Below are positions 1 through 5,864 of a stretch of 7,580 nt of DNA, piece by piece. The notes below the pieces were generated by a model. That model worked only from the letters and a program-made list of their open reading frames with translations, made no database searches and was not told the DNA's origin. Numbering within the stretch: position 1 is the stretch's first letter; each line of letters opens with the position of its first letter. This DNA comes from Chloroflexota bacterium (GTDB lineage: Bacteria; Chloroflexota; Dehalococcoidia; Tepidiformales; Tepidiformaceae). A program made the translations under genes and the position numbers. The stretch spans positions 1 through 7,580 of the forward strand of contig CAUJEQ010000032.1 in assembly GCA_963169135.1 (NCBI GenBank), written 5' to 3'.

Positions 1-795
1 GGCGGCGACCCACACGGCGAGGGCGCTGATGCGGCCCCCGCCCGCAAGGTCTGCGACGAGATCAAGGCGGCGGGCGGCGAAGCCACCCCGAACTTCGACA
101 GCGTCTCGAGCTACGACGGCGGCTTCAACATGGTGAAGACGGCGATCGACACCTACGGGCGGCTCGACGTGGTGATCTGCAACGCGGGCATCCTCCGCGA
201 CATCGCCTTCCACAACATGAGCGAGGCGGACTGGGACGCGGTCTTCGCGGTCCACATCAAGGGTTCGTTCACGGTGCTGCGGGCGGCGTGGCCGGTATTC
301 CGGCAGCAGTCGTACGGGCGCGTTGTGCTGACAACGTCGTCGTCGGGCATCTATGGCCAGTTCGGCCAGGCGAACTACGGCTCGGCCAAGACGGCGATGA
401 TCGGCCTGATGAACGTGCTGAAGCAGGAAGGCGCGAAGTACAACGTCAACGTGAACACGGTCGCCCCGGTGGCCGGCACGCGCCTGACGCAGACAGTGAT
501 GCCGCAGGAGATGGTCGAGAAACTGAAGCCGGAGCTGGTAGTGCCGGCGGTGACGTGGATGGTCTCAAAGGAGTGCCAGGACAGCGGCATCATCATCGAA
601 GCGGGTGCGGGCAACTACAACCGGGCGTCGATCGTGAAAGGCCCCGGCGTCCAGCCGGGCATGGATCAGCTCAAGGACGCCGAGTGGATCCAGGCGAACT
701 GGGACCAGATCATGAGCCTGGAGGGCGCGGAGCCGATGTGGCGGACGGGCCAGACGCTGAAGGATTACCTCGCGTCGAAGGCTTCCCAGGGCTAA
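1..795 (+). CDS. SDR-family (3R)-hydroxyacyl-CoA dehydrogenase-like oxidoreductase, 5' truncated
   Basis: The frame is open from the first base, so the gene starts upstream of the window; 264 residues and a TAA stop are visible. It is a classical short-chain dehydrogenase/reductase. The NAG motif (visible residues 61-63), the active-site Ser (about residue 113, in an SSSGIYG stretch) and the YxxxK pair (Tyr126, Lys130, in ANYGSAK) are all present. The N-terminal TGxxxGxG dinucleotide-binding loop is missing only because of the window edge, probably about 40 residues. The opening GGD, the CNAGILRD and GIYGQFGQANY stretches and a long C-terminal tail after the Rossmann core match my recollection of the dehydrogenase domain of multifunctional enzyme type 2 (HSD17B4). 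That enzyme oxidises (3R)-hydroxyacyl-CoA with NAD+ in beta-oxidation. The exact substrate here is inferred. A strong hairpin terminator follows 28 nt after the stop, so this is the last gene of its transcript. Confidence 0.93.
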   Translation, partial: GGDPHGEGADAAPARKVCDEIKAAGGEATPNFDSVSSYDGGFNMVKTAIDTYGRLDVVICNAGILRDIAFHNMSEADWDAVFAVHIKGSFTVLRAAWPVFRQQSYGRVVLTTSSSGIYGQFGQANYGSAKTAMIGLMNVLKQEGAKYNVNVNTVAPVAGTRLTQTVMPQEMVEKLKPELVVPAVTWMVSKECQDSGIIIEAGAGNYNRASIVKGPGVQPGMDQLKDAEWIQANWDQIMSLEGAEPMWRTGQTLKDYLASKASQG

Positions 796-823
796 CCCTG
801 TACCGGCCTGCGCGACGAAACCT

Positions 824-858
824 CGAAAAGGGGGACACCAACGGTGTCCCCCTTTTCG
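824..858 (+). terminator. Intrinsic terminator after the SDR gene, possibly bidirectional
   Basis: A perfect 16-bp stem (arms 824-839 and 843-858) closes on a 3-nt AAC loop. The stem has a five-G/five-C run and an A4 on the left arm matched by T4 on the right, so the U-tract is part of the stem and short. With A4 on one side and T4 on the other, the element could also act on the - strand. It sits 28 nt after the SDR stop and well before the next gene's ribosome binding site. Confidence 0.85.
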
Positions 859-970
859 CTTCCCGGGGGGAGGCTGGCCGGGGATCGGAAGATTCTCCGG
901 TGTGAAGTAGGCTATATCCAGCGCTGCGATACAGGTGCAGGATCGCGGCGCGGCGAAGACCGCCGAATGA

Positions 971-977
971 GGAGGAG
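971..977 (+). promoter_or_regulatory. Shine-Dalgarno site fixing the GTG start of the CNB gene
   Basis: GGAGGAG lies 7 nt before the GTG at 985. This favours 985 over the in-frame ATG at 967, which lies before the site, and over the GTG at 844, which lies inside the terminator stem. A weak AT-rich -10 candidate (TATATC, 913-918) is upstream without a clear -35. Confidence 0.75.
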
Positions 978-984
978 AACAACC

Positions 985-1410
985 GTGACAGCCACTACAG
1001 CCGAACTGAGCCGGGTGCCGATCTTCGCGGACCTTCCGCGGAAGGCACTCGAACGCCTGAACAAGATCACGCGGGAACGGAACTTCGCGGACGGCGATGC
1101 GATCTTCCGCGAGGGCGATGAGGGGGTGGGCTTCTTCCTCGTCAAGGATGGGCAGGTGGACGTGACGCGGGGCGGCGCCCGGCTCACGACGCTCGGCCCG
1201 GGGGACTTCTTCGGCGAGATGGCGCTGCTCGACCATCACCGCCGCAGCGCGACGGTTACGGCCAGGGGGCCGGTGAAGACGTTCGCGATCCTTCGCTCGG
1301 ACTTCGTGGCTGAGCTGGAGGCGAGCGCGGAACTGGCGATCCACATGCTGGCCATCATGAGCCGGCGGCTGCGGGAGACGGACCAGCGCCTGGCCGAGCA
1401 CGAGCGCTAA
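985..1410 (+). CDS. Stand-alone cyclic-nucleotide-binding domain protein (CRP-type effector domain, no HTH)
   Basis: This 141-aa protein consists almost wholly of one cNMP-binding beta-roll. Residues 11-30 (VPIFADLPRKALERLNKITR) form the usual entry helices. Residues 38-76 are the beta-roll with conserved glycines. The phosphate-binding cassette is at 76-91 (FGEMALLDHHRRSATV). Its Glu78 and Arg87-Ser88 correspond to the ribose- and phosphate-contacting Glu/Arg-Ser of CRP, so cyclic nucleotide binding is plausible. A C-terminal helix follows (about 104-141). There is no helix-turn-helix, channel, kinase or other output domain, so it is not a CRP-like regulator in itself; it may act by binding a partner protein. 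The start is set by GGAGGAG 7 nt upstream. It lies between a terminator and the C26 hydrolase gene and looks like its own transcription unit or the head of a two-gene one. Confidence 0.88.
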   Translation: MTATTAELSRVPIFADLPRKALERLNKITRERNFADGDAIFREGDEGVGFFLVKDGQVDVTRGGARLTTLGPGDFFGEMALLDHHRRSATVTARGPVKTFAILRSDFVAELEASAELAIHMLAIMSRRLRETDQRLAEHER

Positions 1411-1514
1411 CCGCGTCATCGGCCCAGACGCACCGGCAAGGGAGGGCGGCCGAGGTTCGCGCCGGGGCTGACGAGACGGCGCGAGTGTGATGGTTGTGGC
1501 CGCGTGAGAGCAGC

Positions 1515-1520
1515 TACCAT
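1515..1520 (+). promoter_or_regulatory. Putative -10 box of a leaderless promoter before the C26 hydrolase
   Basis: TACCAT ends 6 nt before the ATG at 1527, which would place transcription initiation at or next to the start codon. No ribosome binding site precedes that ATG. A poor -35 (TTGTGG, 1494-1499) stands at a short 15-nt spacing, so this call is weak. Confidence 0.35.
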
Positions 1521-1526
1521 GCGCGG

Positions 1527-2279
1527 ATGGCCGGGTACGGTGGGGAACTGAGCGTGCCACTGGTTGGCGTGACCGCGGCGACGGCTTCAGACAGCCGGGG
1601 CGTCGAGCGGGCGAGCCTGAACCTGAGTTACCTGCGCGCGATCGAGGCGGCCGGGGCGGTGCCGCTGGTGCTGACGCCCGGGATGGCGCGGGAGCAGCTG
1701 GAAGCCGCACTCGGCCGGTGCGCCGGGCTCGTGCTGACCGGGGGCGGTGATGTAGCGCCCGAGCGGTACGGTCAGGCTCGTCACGAGAGCATCATCGGCG
1801 TCTCGGCGGCGCGCGACACGCTGGAGTTCGCGGCGATCGAAGCAGCGGAGCGGGCCGGCATGCCGGTGCTGGCGATTTGCCGGGGGATGCAGGTGCTGAA
1901 CGTGGCGTTAGGGGGCTCGCTGGTGCAGGACATCCCGTCGATGGTCGAGGGGGCGCTGGCCCATTCGGTACAGGAGCCGCGTCACGGCCCGGCACATGGG
2001 GTGGAGGTCGAAGCTGGCAGCCGGCTGGCGGGAATTGTGGCGGGCACGCGTGTGGAGGTGAACTCGCGGCACCACCAGGCGATTGAGCGGCTCGGGGAGG
2101 GGCTAGTGGTGACGGCGCGGGCGGCCGACGGGATCATCGAGGCGGTCGAAGCGCCGGGTAGGCGGTTTGTCGTGGGGGTGCAATGGCATCCGGAGGATAT
2201 GGCCGGCCATCCGGGCATCGGCGAGAGCGCGGACCGGCTGTTCGCCGCGCTGGTCGATGCGGCTCGTTCGAACGCATAA
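1527..2279 (+). CDS. Class I glutamine amidotransferase-like hydrolase, peptidase C26 / gamma-glutamyl-GABA hydrolase family
   Basis: The product (250 aa from ATG 1527) is a cytoplasmic C26/PuuD-like hydrolase that cleaves gamma-glutamyl amide bonds. Visible signatures are PLVGVTA at the N terminus, the LTGGGDVAPERYG loop (about 69-82), the nucleophile elbow AICRGMQ with Cys118, the SRHHQAI stretch (about 180-186) and GVQWHPED with the catalytic His221 and Glu223. The full triad is therefore intact and the length is normal for the family. Family members act on gamma-glutamyl-GABA in putrescine breakdown or on folate polyglutamates; no polyamine gene is in view, so the substrate is open. The start is uncertain. 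ATG 1527 has a -10-like box just upstream, while GTG 1554 has GGTGGGGA 7 nt upstream and begins exactly at the conserved PLVG. A TTG at 1494 is in frame but unlikely. It converges with the MFS gene, with 8 nt between stops. Confidence 0.92.
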   Translation: MAGYGGELSVPLVGVTAATASDSRGVERASLNLSYLRAIEAAGAVPLVLTPGMAREQLEAALGRCAGLVLTGGGDVAPERYGQARHESIIGVSAARDTLEFAAIEAAERAGMPVLAICRGMQVLNVALGGSLVQDIPSMVEGALAHSVQEPRHGPAHGVEVEAGSRLAGIVAGTRVEVNSRHHQAIERLGEGLVVTARAADGIIEAVEAPGRRFVVGVQWHPEDMAGHPGIGESADRLFAALVDAARSNA

Positions 2280-2287
2280 GCCGGAGG

Positions 2288-3634
2288 TCAGGCGGAGGCA
2301 GGCTCGGTGAGGGCGGGAGTGCGGAGTGCGTGGCGGCTGGTGGAGCGCCAGCGATCGAGTTCGACCAGGGCGAACGCGGCAACCATGACCAGGGCGAGGA
2401 CGCCAAGGGTGGGGCGCGCGCCGGCGAAGGTGGTGCCGACACCCATCAGGAGCAGCGGGAGAGCGATGAACGACTCGGTGAGAGTGAGCTGCACCGCGAA
2501 GACCCGTGCCTGCTGCCCCATTGGTGCGGTCTCGGTGAGGGCGACGCGGGCGGCGATGAGTACGCCGCTGAGGCAGAGACCGAGGAGGAAGGCAACCGGG
2601 ATGGCCACCGCGAAGGTCGTGTTCATCTCGGCTTCGAGGCGGATGACGGGCGGCACGTGGCTGAGCTGGGCGACGGCGGTGATGCCGTAGTCGAGGGCCG
2701 CGAGCGCTGCGACGGAAACGACGAGGCCAAGAATGGCGAGACGCATCACGTCGTTGGCGCGGTCGAGCGTAAGAGAGCGGCCGCACCAGAGGAGCCCGGC
2801 AACGACTCCTGCGACGCCGGGGACCATGAGGTAGGCCAGGCCACCGAAGCCGAGGCCCAGGTCGCGTTCGAGGTAGAAGGGGAGGGCCACGACGATGCCT
2901 TTGGCGACGACCATCTTCAGGCCGAGTGCGGCAAGCGCGTAGCGGGCGCGGTATTCGCTGCGGAAGAAGCGGATAGTGTCGCCGAAGCGCATGGCACTGG
3001 CGACGGACGCCGGGGCTTTCACGGCCACCGGGGCGAGGCGCCAGGCGAGCAGCACGGTGATGGCCGTGAGGACGAAGAAACCGGTCGCGGCGCCCGCGAG
3101 CATGAGGCGCGGCCCGCCGAGGAAATAGAGCGCGGGCGCGAGGACAAGCATGCCCATGCCCTGGCCGCCGTACTGGAGGGCGACGAGCCAGGAATGGACG
3201 CGGCCGGCCTGTGCATGCTGAAGCGGTTTCACCAGGGCCATCTCGGCGGGGGTGAAGACCTGGGAGCCGGTGGAATAGGCGAAGGCGAAGATCCAGGCGC
3301 TGGTGCCGCCATCGAGGAAGAACAGGGCGGCGGCGATGGGGAGGAAACGAAGGACCGCGCCGGACGCGAAGCCACGGGCCGGGCCGAGGCGGTCAGCGAT
3401 AGCGCCGCCGGGGAGGCCGAGGAGGATGGAGGGGAGGAGGGTGGCGAGGAAGAGGCTGCTGAGGCCGAGAGCGGGACTGCTCCCGGTGCCCGCGATGAGG
3501 AAGAGCGAAGCGAGCCAGAGGTTCTGGGAGGTTTGCGCGAGGAATTTCGCGCAGTAGTAGATACCCCGCTCCACACCGAAGCCACGAGAAGACGTGCCAG
3601 CCACGCGGCCACCCCACAACGTCACCCAGACCAC
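2288..3634 (-). CDS. Major facilitator superfamily (MFS) transporter
   Basis: The product (up to 448 aa) is an integral membrane transporter with about 12 hydrophobic segments by eye, beginning near residues 31-50 (FLAQTSQNLWLASLFLIAGT) and ending near the TLGVLALVMVAAFALVELD segment. The loop between TM2 and TM3 carries the MFS motif A signature, GLPGGAIADRLG (about 73-84). A longer polar central loop (about 205-232, ending RFFRSEYRARY) separates the two six-helix halves. The overall look is that of DHA/ENTS-type drug or siderophore exporters, but the substrate cannot be read from sequence. The start is unsettled: GTG 3634 is the first possible start after an in-frame TAG (3685-3683). GTGs at 3625, 3604 and 3574 are also possible, and 3604 has a GGGGTGG just upstream. 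A c-di-AMP riboswitch precedes it on the same strand, which suggests control by cyclic di-AMP and perhaps a role in osmotic, ion or envelope homeostasis. Confidence 0.9.
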   Translation of the reverse strand: MVWVTLWGGRVAGTSSRGFGVERGIYYCAKFLAQTSQNLWLASLFLIAGTGSSPALGLSSLFLATLLPSILLGLPGGAIADRLGPARGFASGAVLRFLPIAAALFFLDGGTSAWIFAFAYSTGSQVFTPAEMALVKPLQHAQAGRVHSWLVALQYGGQGMGMLVLAPALYFLGGPRLMLAGAATGFFVLTAITVLLAWRLAPVAVKAPASVASAMRFGDTIRFFRSEYRARYALAALGLKMVVAKGIVVALPFYLERDLGLGFGGLAYLMVPGVAGVVAGLLWCGRSLTLDRANDVMRLAILGLVVSVAALAALDYGITAVAQLSHVPPVIRLEAEMNTTFAVAIPVAFLLGLCLSGVLIAARVALTETAPMGQQARVFAVQLTLTESFIALPLLLMGVGTTFAGARPTLGVLALVMVAAFALVELDRWRSTSRHALRTPALTEPASA

Positions 3635-3662
3635 CGGTGGAGGCGGCCTGGCGAGTGCGTTC

Positions 3663-3698
3663 GAGAGACCTGGGCGGTGAAGCTACGGTCTCTCCCAA
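3663..3698 (-). promoter_or_regulatory. Candidate expression platform of the c-di-AMP riboswitch
   Basis: Just after the aptamer's P1 stem, the - strand has a perfect 8-bp inverted repeat, GAGAGACC (3694-3687) and GGTCTCTC (3670-3663), with a 16-nt loop. The left arm overlaps TTGGGAG (3698-3692), which is exactly complementary to CTCCCAA inside the aptamer (3736-3730). The two pairings compete, as expected for a switch. No U-tract follows the hairpin, so it is not a standard intrinsic terminator, and no ribosome binding site is clearly masked. The mechanism is inference. Confidence 0.45.
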
Positions 3699-3809
3699 AA
3701 GCCTACGAGGTTAGCTGACGGGTTCGGCATTGGGAGTTGCCTACGCGCTCTTGCGCGATACACCCCTACAGTTGGGTCCCCCGTTTCCCGTGCGACGGGA
3801 ACTCGGCTT
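3699..3809 (-). promoter_or_regulatory. Cyclic di-AMP riboswitch aptamer (ydaO/yuaA type)
   Basis: Read on the - strand, this region carries the hallmarks of the ydaO/yuaA riboswitch. The most conserved block, GCCGAACCCGTCAGCTAACC and the CTCGTAGGC that follows it, lies at 3728-3701. The GGGGGACCC segment and the GGGGTG segment are near the 5' side, and a GTAGGCAACTCCC segment is in the middle. P1 pairs AAGCC (3809-3805) with GGCTT (3703-3699), the same place where the Bacillus ydaO RNA pairs CGCUU with AAGCG. A 7-bp hairpin TTCCCGT/ACGGGAA with a 3-nt CGC loop follows P1, and a CGCGC/GCGCG hairpin with a 4-nt loop occupies the variable arm. The family is known to bind c-di-AMP, usually turning expression off, and to control potassium, osmolyte and cell-wall genes. 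The gene downstream here is the MFS transporter. Confidence 0.93.
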
Positions 3810-3815
3810 GTAGTA

Positions 3816-3821
3816 AGTATA
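3816..3821 (-). promoter_or_regulatory. -10 box of the riboswitch/MFS promoter
   Basis: TATACT on the - strand (5/6 match to TATAAT) would start transcription near 3809-3810, exactly at the first base of the aptamer's P1 stem. No good -35 hexamer is visible 16-18 nt upstream. The match with the independently defined aptamer edge is the main support. Confidence 0.6.
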
Positions 3822-3882
3822 CGTGATACAGGGGCACGGTGGTTTTCTTTATGTTCATTCGAGCCGCGGGCCCGGGTCGCAT

Positions 3883-3912
3883 TTGGCGCTGAGCGCGCGG
3901 GGAGCCTACGAT
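3883..3912 (+). promoter_or_regulatory. Housekeeping-type promoter for the M20 peptidase gene
   Basis: TTGGCG (3883-3888) and TACGAT (3907-3912), each 4/6 to consensus, are separated by 18 nt. The predicted start near 3919 gives a leader of about 29 nt containing GGAGAA (3935-3940), a suitably spaced ribosome binding site for ATG 3948. The 3635-3947 region thus holds two divergent promoters plus the - strand riboswitch. The remaining 3822-3882 stretch shows only an 8-bp CGGGCCCG palindrome (3867-3874). Confidence 0.5.
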
Positions 3913-3947
3913 TCGGCCCTCGCAGTTCGCCACCGGAGAATCGCAGC

Positions 3948-5243
3948 ATGATCGATTGGCCATCCATCCACCGCGAAGCGCTCGATATCTTTGTGCGCTA
4001 CCTGCAGATCGACACCTCGAACCCGCCGGGGAACGAGAAGCCGGCCGCGCGCTTTCTCGGGGCGCTCTGCGAAAGCGAGGGCATCGCGGTGGAGTACATC
4101 GAGACGGCGCCGAACCGCGAGGTGCTGGTGGCGCGGCTCGCCGGGGATGGTTCAAAGCGGCCGATCATGCTCTGCAACCACACGGATGTCGTGCCGGTGG
4201 AGGCCGAGTACTGGACGATGCCGGCGTTCGAGGGCCTGGTGACGGAGGGGCGCATCTACGGGCGCGGGGCAGTCGACATGAAGGGCTGCGGGGTGATGCA
4301 GCTGATCGCGTTCGTGTTGTTGAAGCGCCAGGGCGTGCGGCTGAAGCGGGATGTGGTGTTCTGCGCGGTGCCCGACGAAGAGGCGGGAAGCGACTGGGGG
4401 ATGGTGTGGCTCTGCGAGCACCGGCCTGACGTGGTGGACGTGGAGTTCGAACTGAGCGAGGGCGGCGGCGGCACGACCCGGTTCGGGCGCGAGGAGACGA
4501 AGCTCTTCAGCATTGCGACGAACGAGAAGGACATCTGCTGGCTGAAGCTCACCTCAGTCGGACGGCCCGGGCACGGGAGCGTGCCGCACGCGGACAACTC
4601 GGCGGTGTACCTGGTGCAAGCGCTGAACCGGCTGGTGGAGTGGGAGCGGCCGCTGACGTTCACGCCGGATACCGAGGCCTACGTGGAACGGCTTTCCGAA
4701 GCGGGGCTGCTGCCGCGCGACCGGTCCGAGGTAGAAGAGCGCATCCGGCAGTCGCCGGAGATGCAGGCGATGTTTGTGAACACCCTGAACCTGACGATGC
4801 TGGACGCAGGCATCAAGGCGAACGTGATCCCGGCGAAGAGCGAGGCGGTCATCGACTGCCGGTTGCTGCCGGGGCAATCGAAGGAAGACTGGATCCGGCA
4901 GGTGCGCGAGCGGATCGCGGACGACCGGATCGAGGTGGAGCTGTATTCGCCGGACCAGGGCGAACCGGAGCGCGTGCCGTGGGACACCGAGCTTTTCCGG
5001 GCGATCAACGACGTGGTGAAGGAGGCGATGGAGGATGCGGTGGTGGTGCCGGGGATGACCATCGGCGGAACGGACAACCGGTTCTTGCGGGCGATGGGGA
5101 TCCCGGCATACGGGTTCATCCCGTGCCTGTTGAGCCCGGAGGAGCGCCGGGGGTTCCACGGGAACGACGAGTTCATGACCGTGGAAAACTTCCAGATGGG
5201 GTGCGAACTGATGTACGAGATCGTGCGGCGGATGGTGGTGTAG
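3948..5243 (+). CDS. M20 family metallopeptidase / amidohydrolase (ArgE/DapE/ACY1 type)
   Basis: This 431-aa cytoplasmic zinc hydrolase has the full M20 architecture. Metal ligands and catalytic residues by motif are His78 and Asp80 (NHTDVVP), Asp110 (GRGAVDMKG), the Glu144-Glu145 pair (PDEEAGS; general base and metal ligand), Glu171 (ELSEGG, where many relatives have Asp) and His404 (GFHGNDEF). The lid/dimerisation domain is inserted at roughly 197-310 and contains GRPGHGSVPH with the His209 that usually reaches into the partner's active site. Length is normal. The family cleaves N-acyl amino acids, succinyl-diaminopimelate, dipeptides or carbamates; nothing in the neighbourhood fixes the substrate, so no gene symbol is given. 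ATG 3948 is supported by GGAG 9 nt upstream and a plausible promoter. It is divergent from the riboswitch-controlled MFS gene and probably monocistronic. Confidence 0.94.
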   Translation: MIDWPSIHREALDIFVRYLQIDTSNPPGNEKPAARFLGALCESEGIAVEYIETAPNREVLVARLAGDGSKRPIMLCNHTDVVPVEAEYWTMPAFEGLVTEGRIYGRGAVDMKGCGVMQLIAFVLLKRQGVRLKRDVVFCAVPDEEAGSDWGMVWLCEHRPDVVDVEFELSEGGGGTTRFGREETKLFSIATNEKDICWLKLTSVGRPGHGSVPHADNSAVYLVQALNRLVEWERPLTFTPDTEAYVERLSEAGLLPRDRSEVEERIRQSPEMQAMFVNTLNLTMLDAGIKANVIPAKSEAVIDCRLLPGQSKEDWIRQVRERIADDRIEVELYSPDQGEPERVPWDTELFRAINDVVKEAMEDAVVVPGMTIGGTDNRFLRAMGIPAYGFIPCLLSPEERRGFHGNDEFMTVENFQMGCELMYEIVRRMVV

Positions 5244-5362
5244 GGCGGGGCCCCGGTAGGGGTGAGCGAACATCCACGCGCTCGCTGACGCACCCGCCTA
5301 TGACACCGGGGGCCAGGGCGAAGAGCGCCGTCGCCTGTTCGCGGGCCGAACGGGCCGGGGTC
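5244..5362. other. Convergent intergenic spacer without a clear terminator
   Basis: This 119-nt gap separates the stop of the M20 gene from the stop of the pseudo-receiver gene. It holds one modest hairpin (arms 5262-5268 and 5279-5285, 7 bp with one G-U, 10-nt loop) without a T-tract on either strand. No open frame here looks coding. Confidence 0.4.
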
Positions 5363-5749
5363 TTAGTGGGGATAGTGGTGGTGGGACTGGAGGCGGGGCG
5401 GGGCTGCGCCAGGGTTAAGAGCGGCTTCGAGGGCGTCCATGAGTTCGCCGCCATCGATGAGCATCGGGAGGTAGGCGCTGGCGCCAGACTCTGCGTAGAG
5501 CTGGCGCTCACGCTCGCGGGGTACGGGCGTGAGAATGATGATGCGGGCGCCACGCTGGACCATTTCCAGGCAATCTTCCGCGGGACAGTCAGCGGGCGTG
5601 GTAATGACGACATCATCAAGACCTTCGCCATCGAGGACGGGCTCGCCGAGAGTGGCGAGTGCGAACCGCCCCGAGCGTTCGATCTGGCTGACCAATGCAT
5701 GGCGCAAAGCAGGATCGGCTGTGATGACCCGGATTGACTGAGGATTCAC
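5363..5749 (-). CDS. Single-domain pseudo-receiver (degenerate response-regulator receiver-like protein)
   Basis: The 128-aa product from GTG 5749 has the receiver alternation of strands and helices: IRVITADP (6-13, beta1 and acidic pocket), helix 1 (14-27), DDVVITT (45-51, beta3), RIIILTP (69-75, beta4 with the conserved Thr74), GASAYLP (89-95, beta5) and helix 5 (100-112). Key residues are altered. Only one acidic residue (Asp12) remains in the usual DD pair, the phosphoacceptor Asp position is Thr51, and the conserved Lys position is Met96. Normal phosphotransfer is thus unlikely. The C-terminal end is Pro- and His-rich (QSHHHYPH). No DNA-binding domain follows. GTG 5749 is the last plausible start before beta1 and has no Shine-Dalgarno. 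An upstream extension toward 6010 in the same frame would run inside the kinase gene and looks non-coding. It is divergent from the kinase/regulator pair and may modulate it. The domain call rests on pattern matching by eye. Confidence 0.72.
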   Translation of the reverse strand: MNPQSIRVITADPALRHALVSQIERSGRFALATLGEPVLDGEGLDDVVITTPADCPAEDCLEMVQRGARIIILTPVPRERERQLYAESGASAYLPMLIDGGELMDALEAALNPGAAPPRLQSHHHYPH

Positions 5750-5810
5750 AGGAATAAGTGTCGGTCCGGAGCGGGATCTGCACGATGGCCAAATGGGACC
5801 GGAATGCGGG

Positions 5811-5822
5811 GGTCCATGGACC
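5811..5822. repeat. 12-bp perfect palindrome, candidate operator
   Basis: GGTCCATGGACC is a perfect palindrome in the kinase/pseudo-receiver intergenic region. Its centre is about 47 bp before the predicted kinase transcription start, a position typical for an activator or repressor site. The GGTCC half-site occurs again at 5763-5767, and as GGACC at 5796-5800. The regulator is unknown; the adjacent NarL-type protein is one candidate. Confidence 0.45.
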
Positions 5823-5840
5823 GTGAGATGCGGAAACAGG

Positions 5841-5856
5841 TAACCGGGGTTACTAT
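5841..5856 (+). promoter_or_regulatory. Kinase promoter -10 box with overlapping inverted repeat
   Basis: TACTAT (5851-5856; 5/6 to TATAAT) ends 8 nt before the ATG at 5865, so the message would be leaderless or nearly so; no Shine-Dalgarno exists. A TAACC-GG-GGTTA inverted repeat (5841-5852) abuts and overlaps the -10 box, where a bound protein would block or adjust initiation. No convincing -35 is seen, which suggests activator dependence. Confidence 0.5.
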
Positions 5857-5864
5857 TTGTTGCA

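Noticed and set aside
844..984. N-terminal extension of the CNB protein from GTG 844
   Set aside because: The start would lie within the terminator stem, and the extension has no domain similarity; GGAGGAG before GTG 985 gives the better start.
565..1710. Long - strand open frame (381 codons) spanning the SDR end, the CNB gene and the start of the C26 gene
   Set aside because: It crosses three well-supported + strand genes or gene parts and the terminator, and its product is low-complexity Pro/Arg/Ala sequence.
2183..3718. Long + strand open frame (511 codons) opposite the MFS gene
   Set aside because: Its product is rich in Gly, Glu, Ala and Arg without any fold or motif, whereas the - strand frame encodes a clear 12-TM transporter with MFS motif A. 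It is a shadow caused by GC-rich codon use.
5262..5285. Hairpin after the M20 gene as an intrinsic terminator
   Set aside because: Only 7 bp with a G-U pair, a 10-nt loop and no T-tract; too weak to call.
4640..5737. + strand open frame (365 codons) overlapping the M20 gene end and the pseudo-receiver
   Set aside because: It is out of frame with the motif-complete M20 gene and antisense to the receiver-like gene, with a low-complexity Gly/Arg product.
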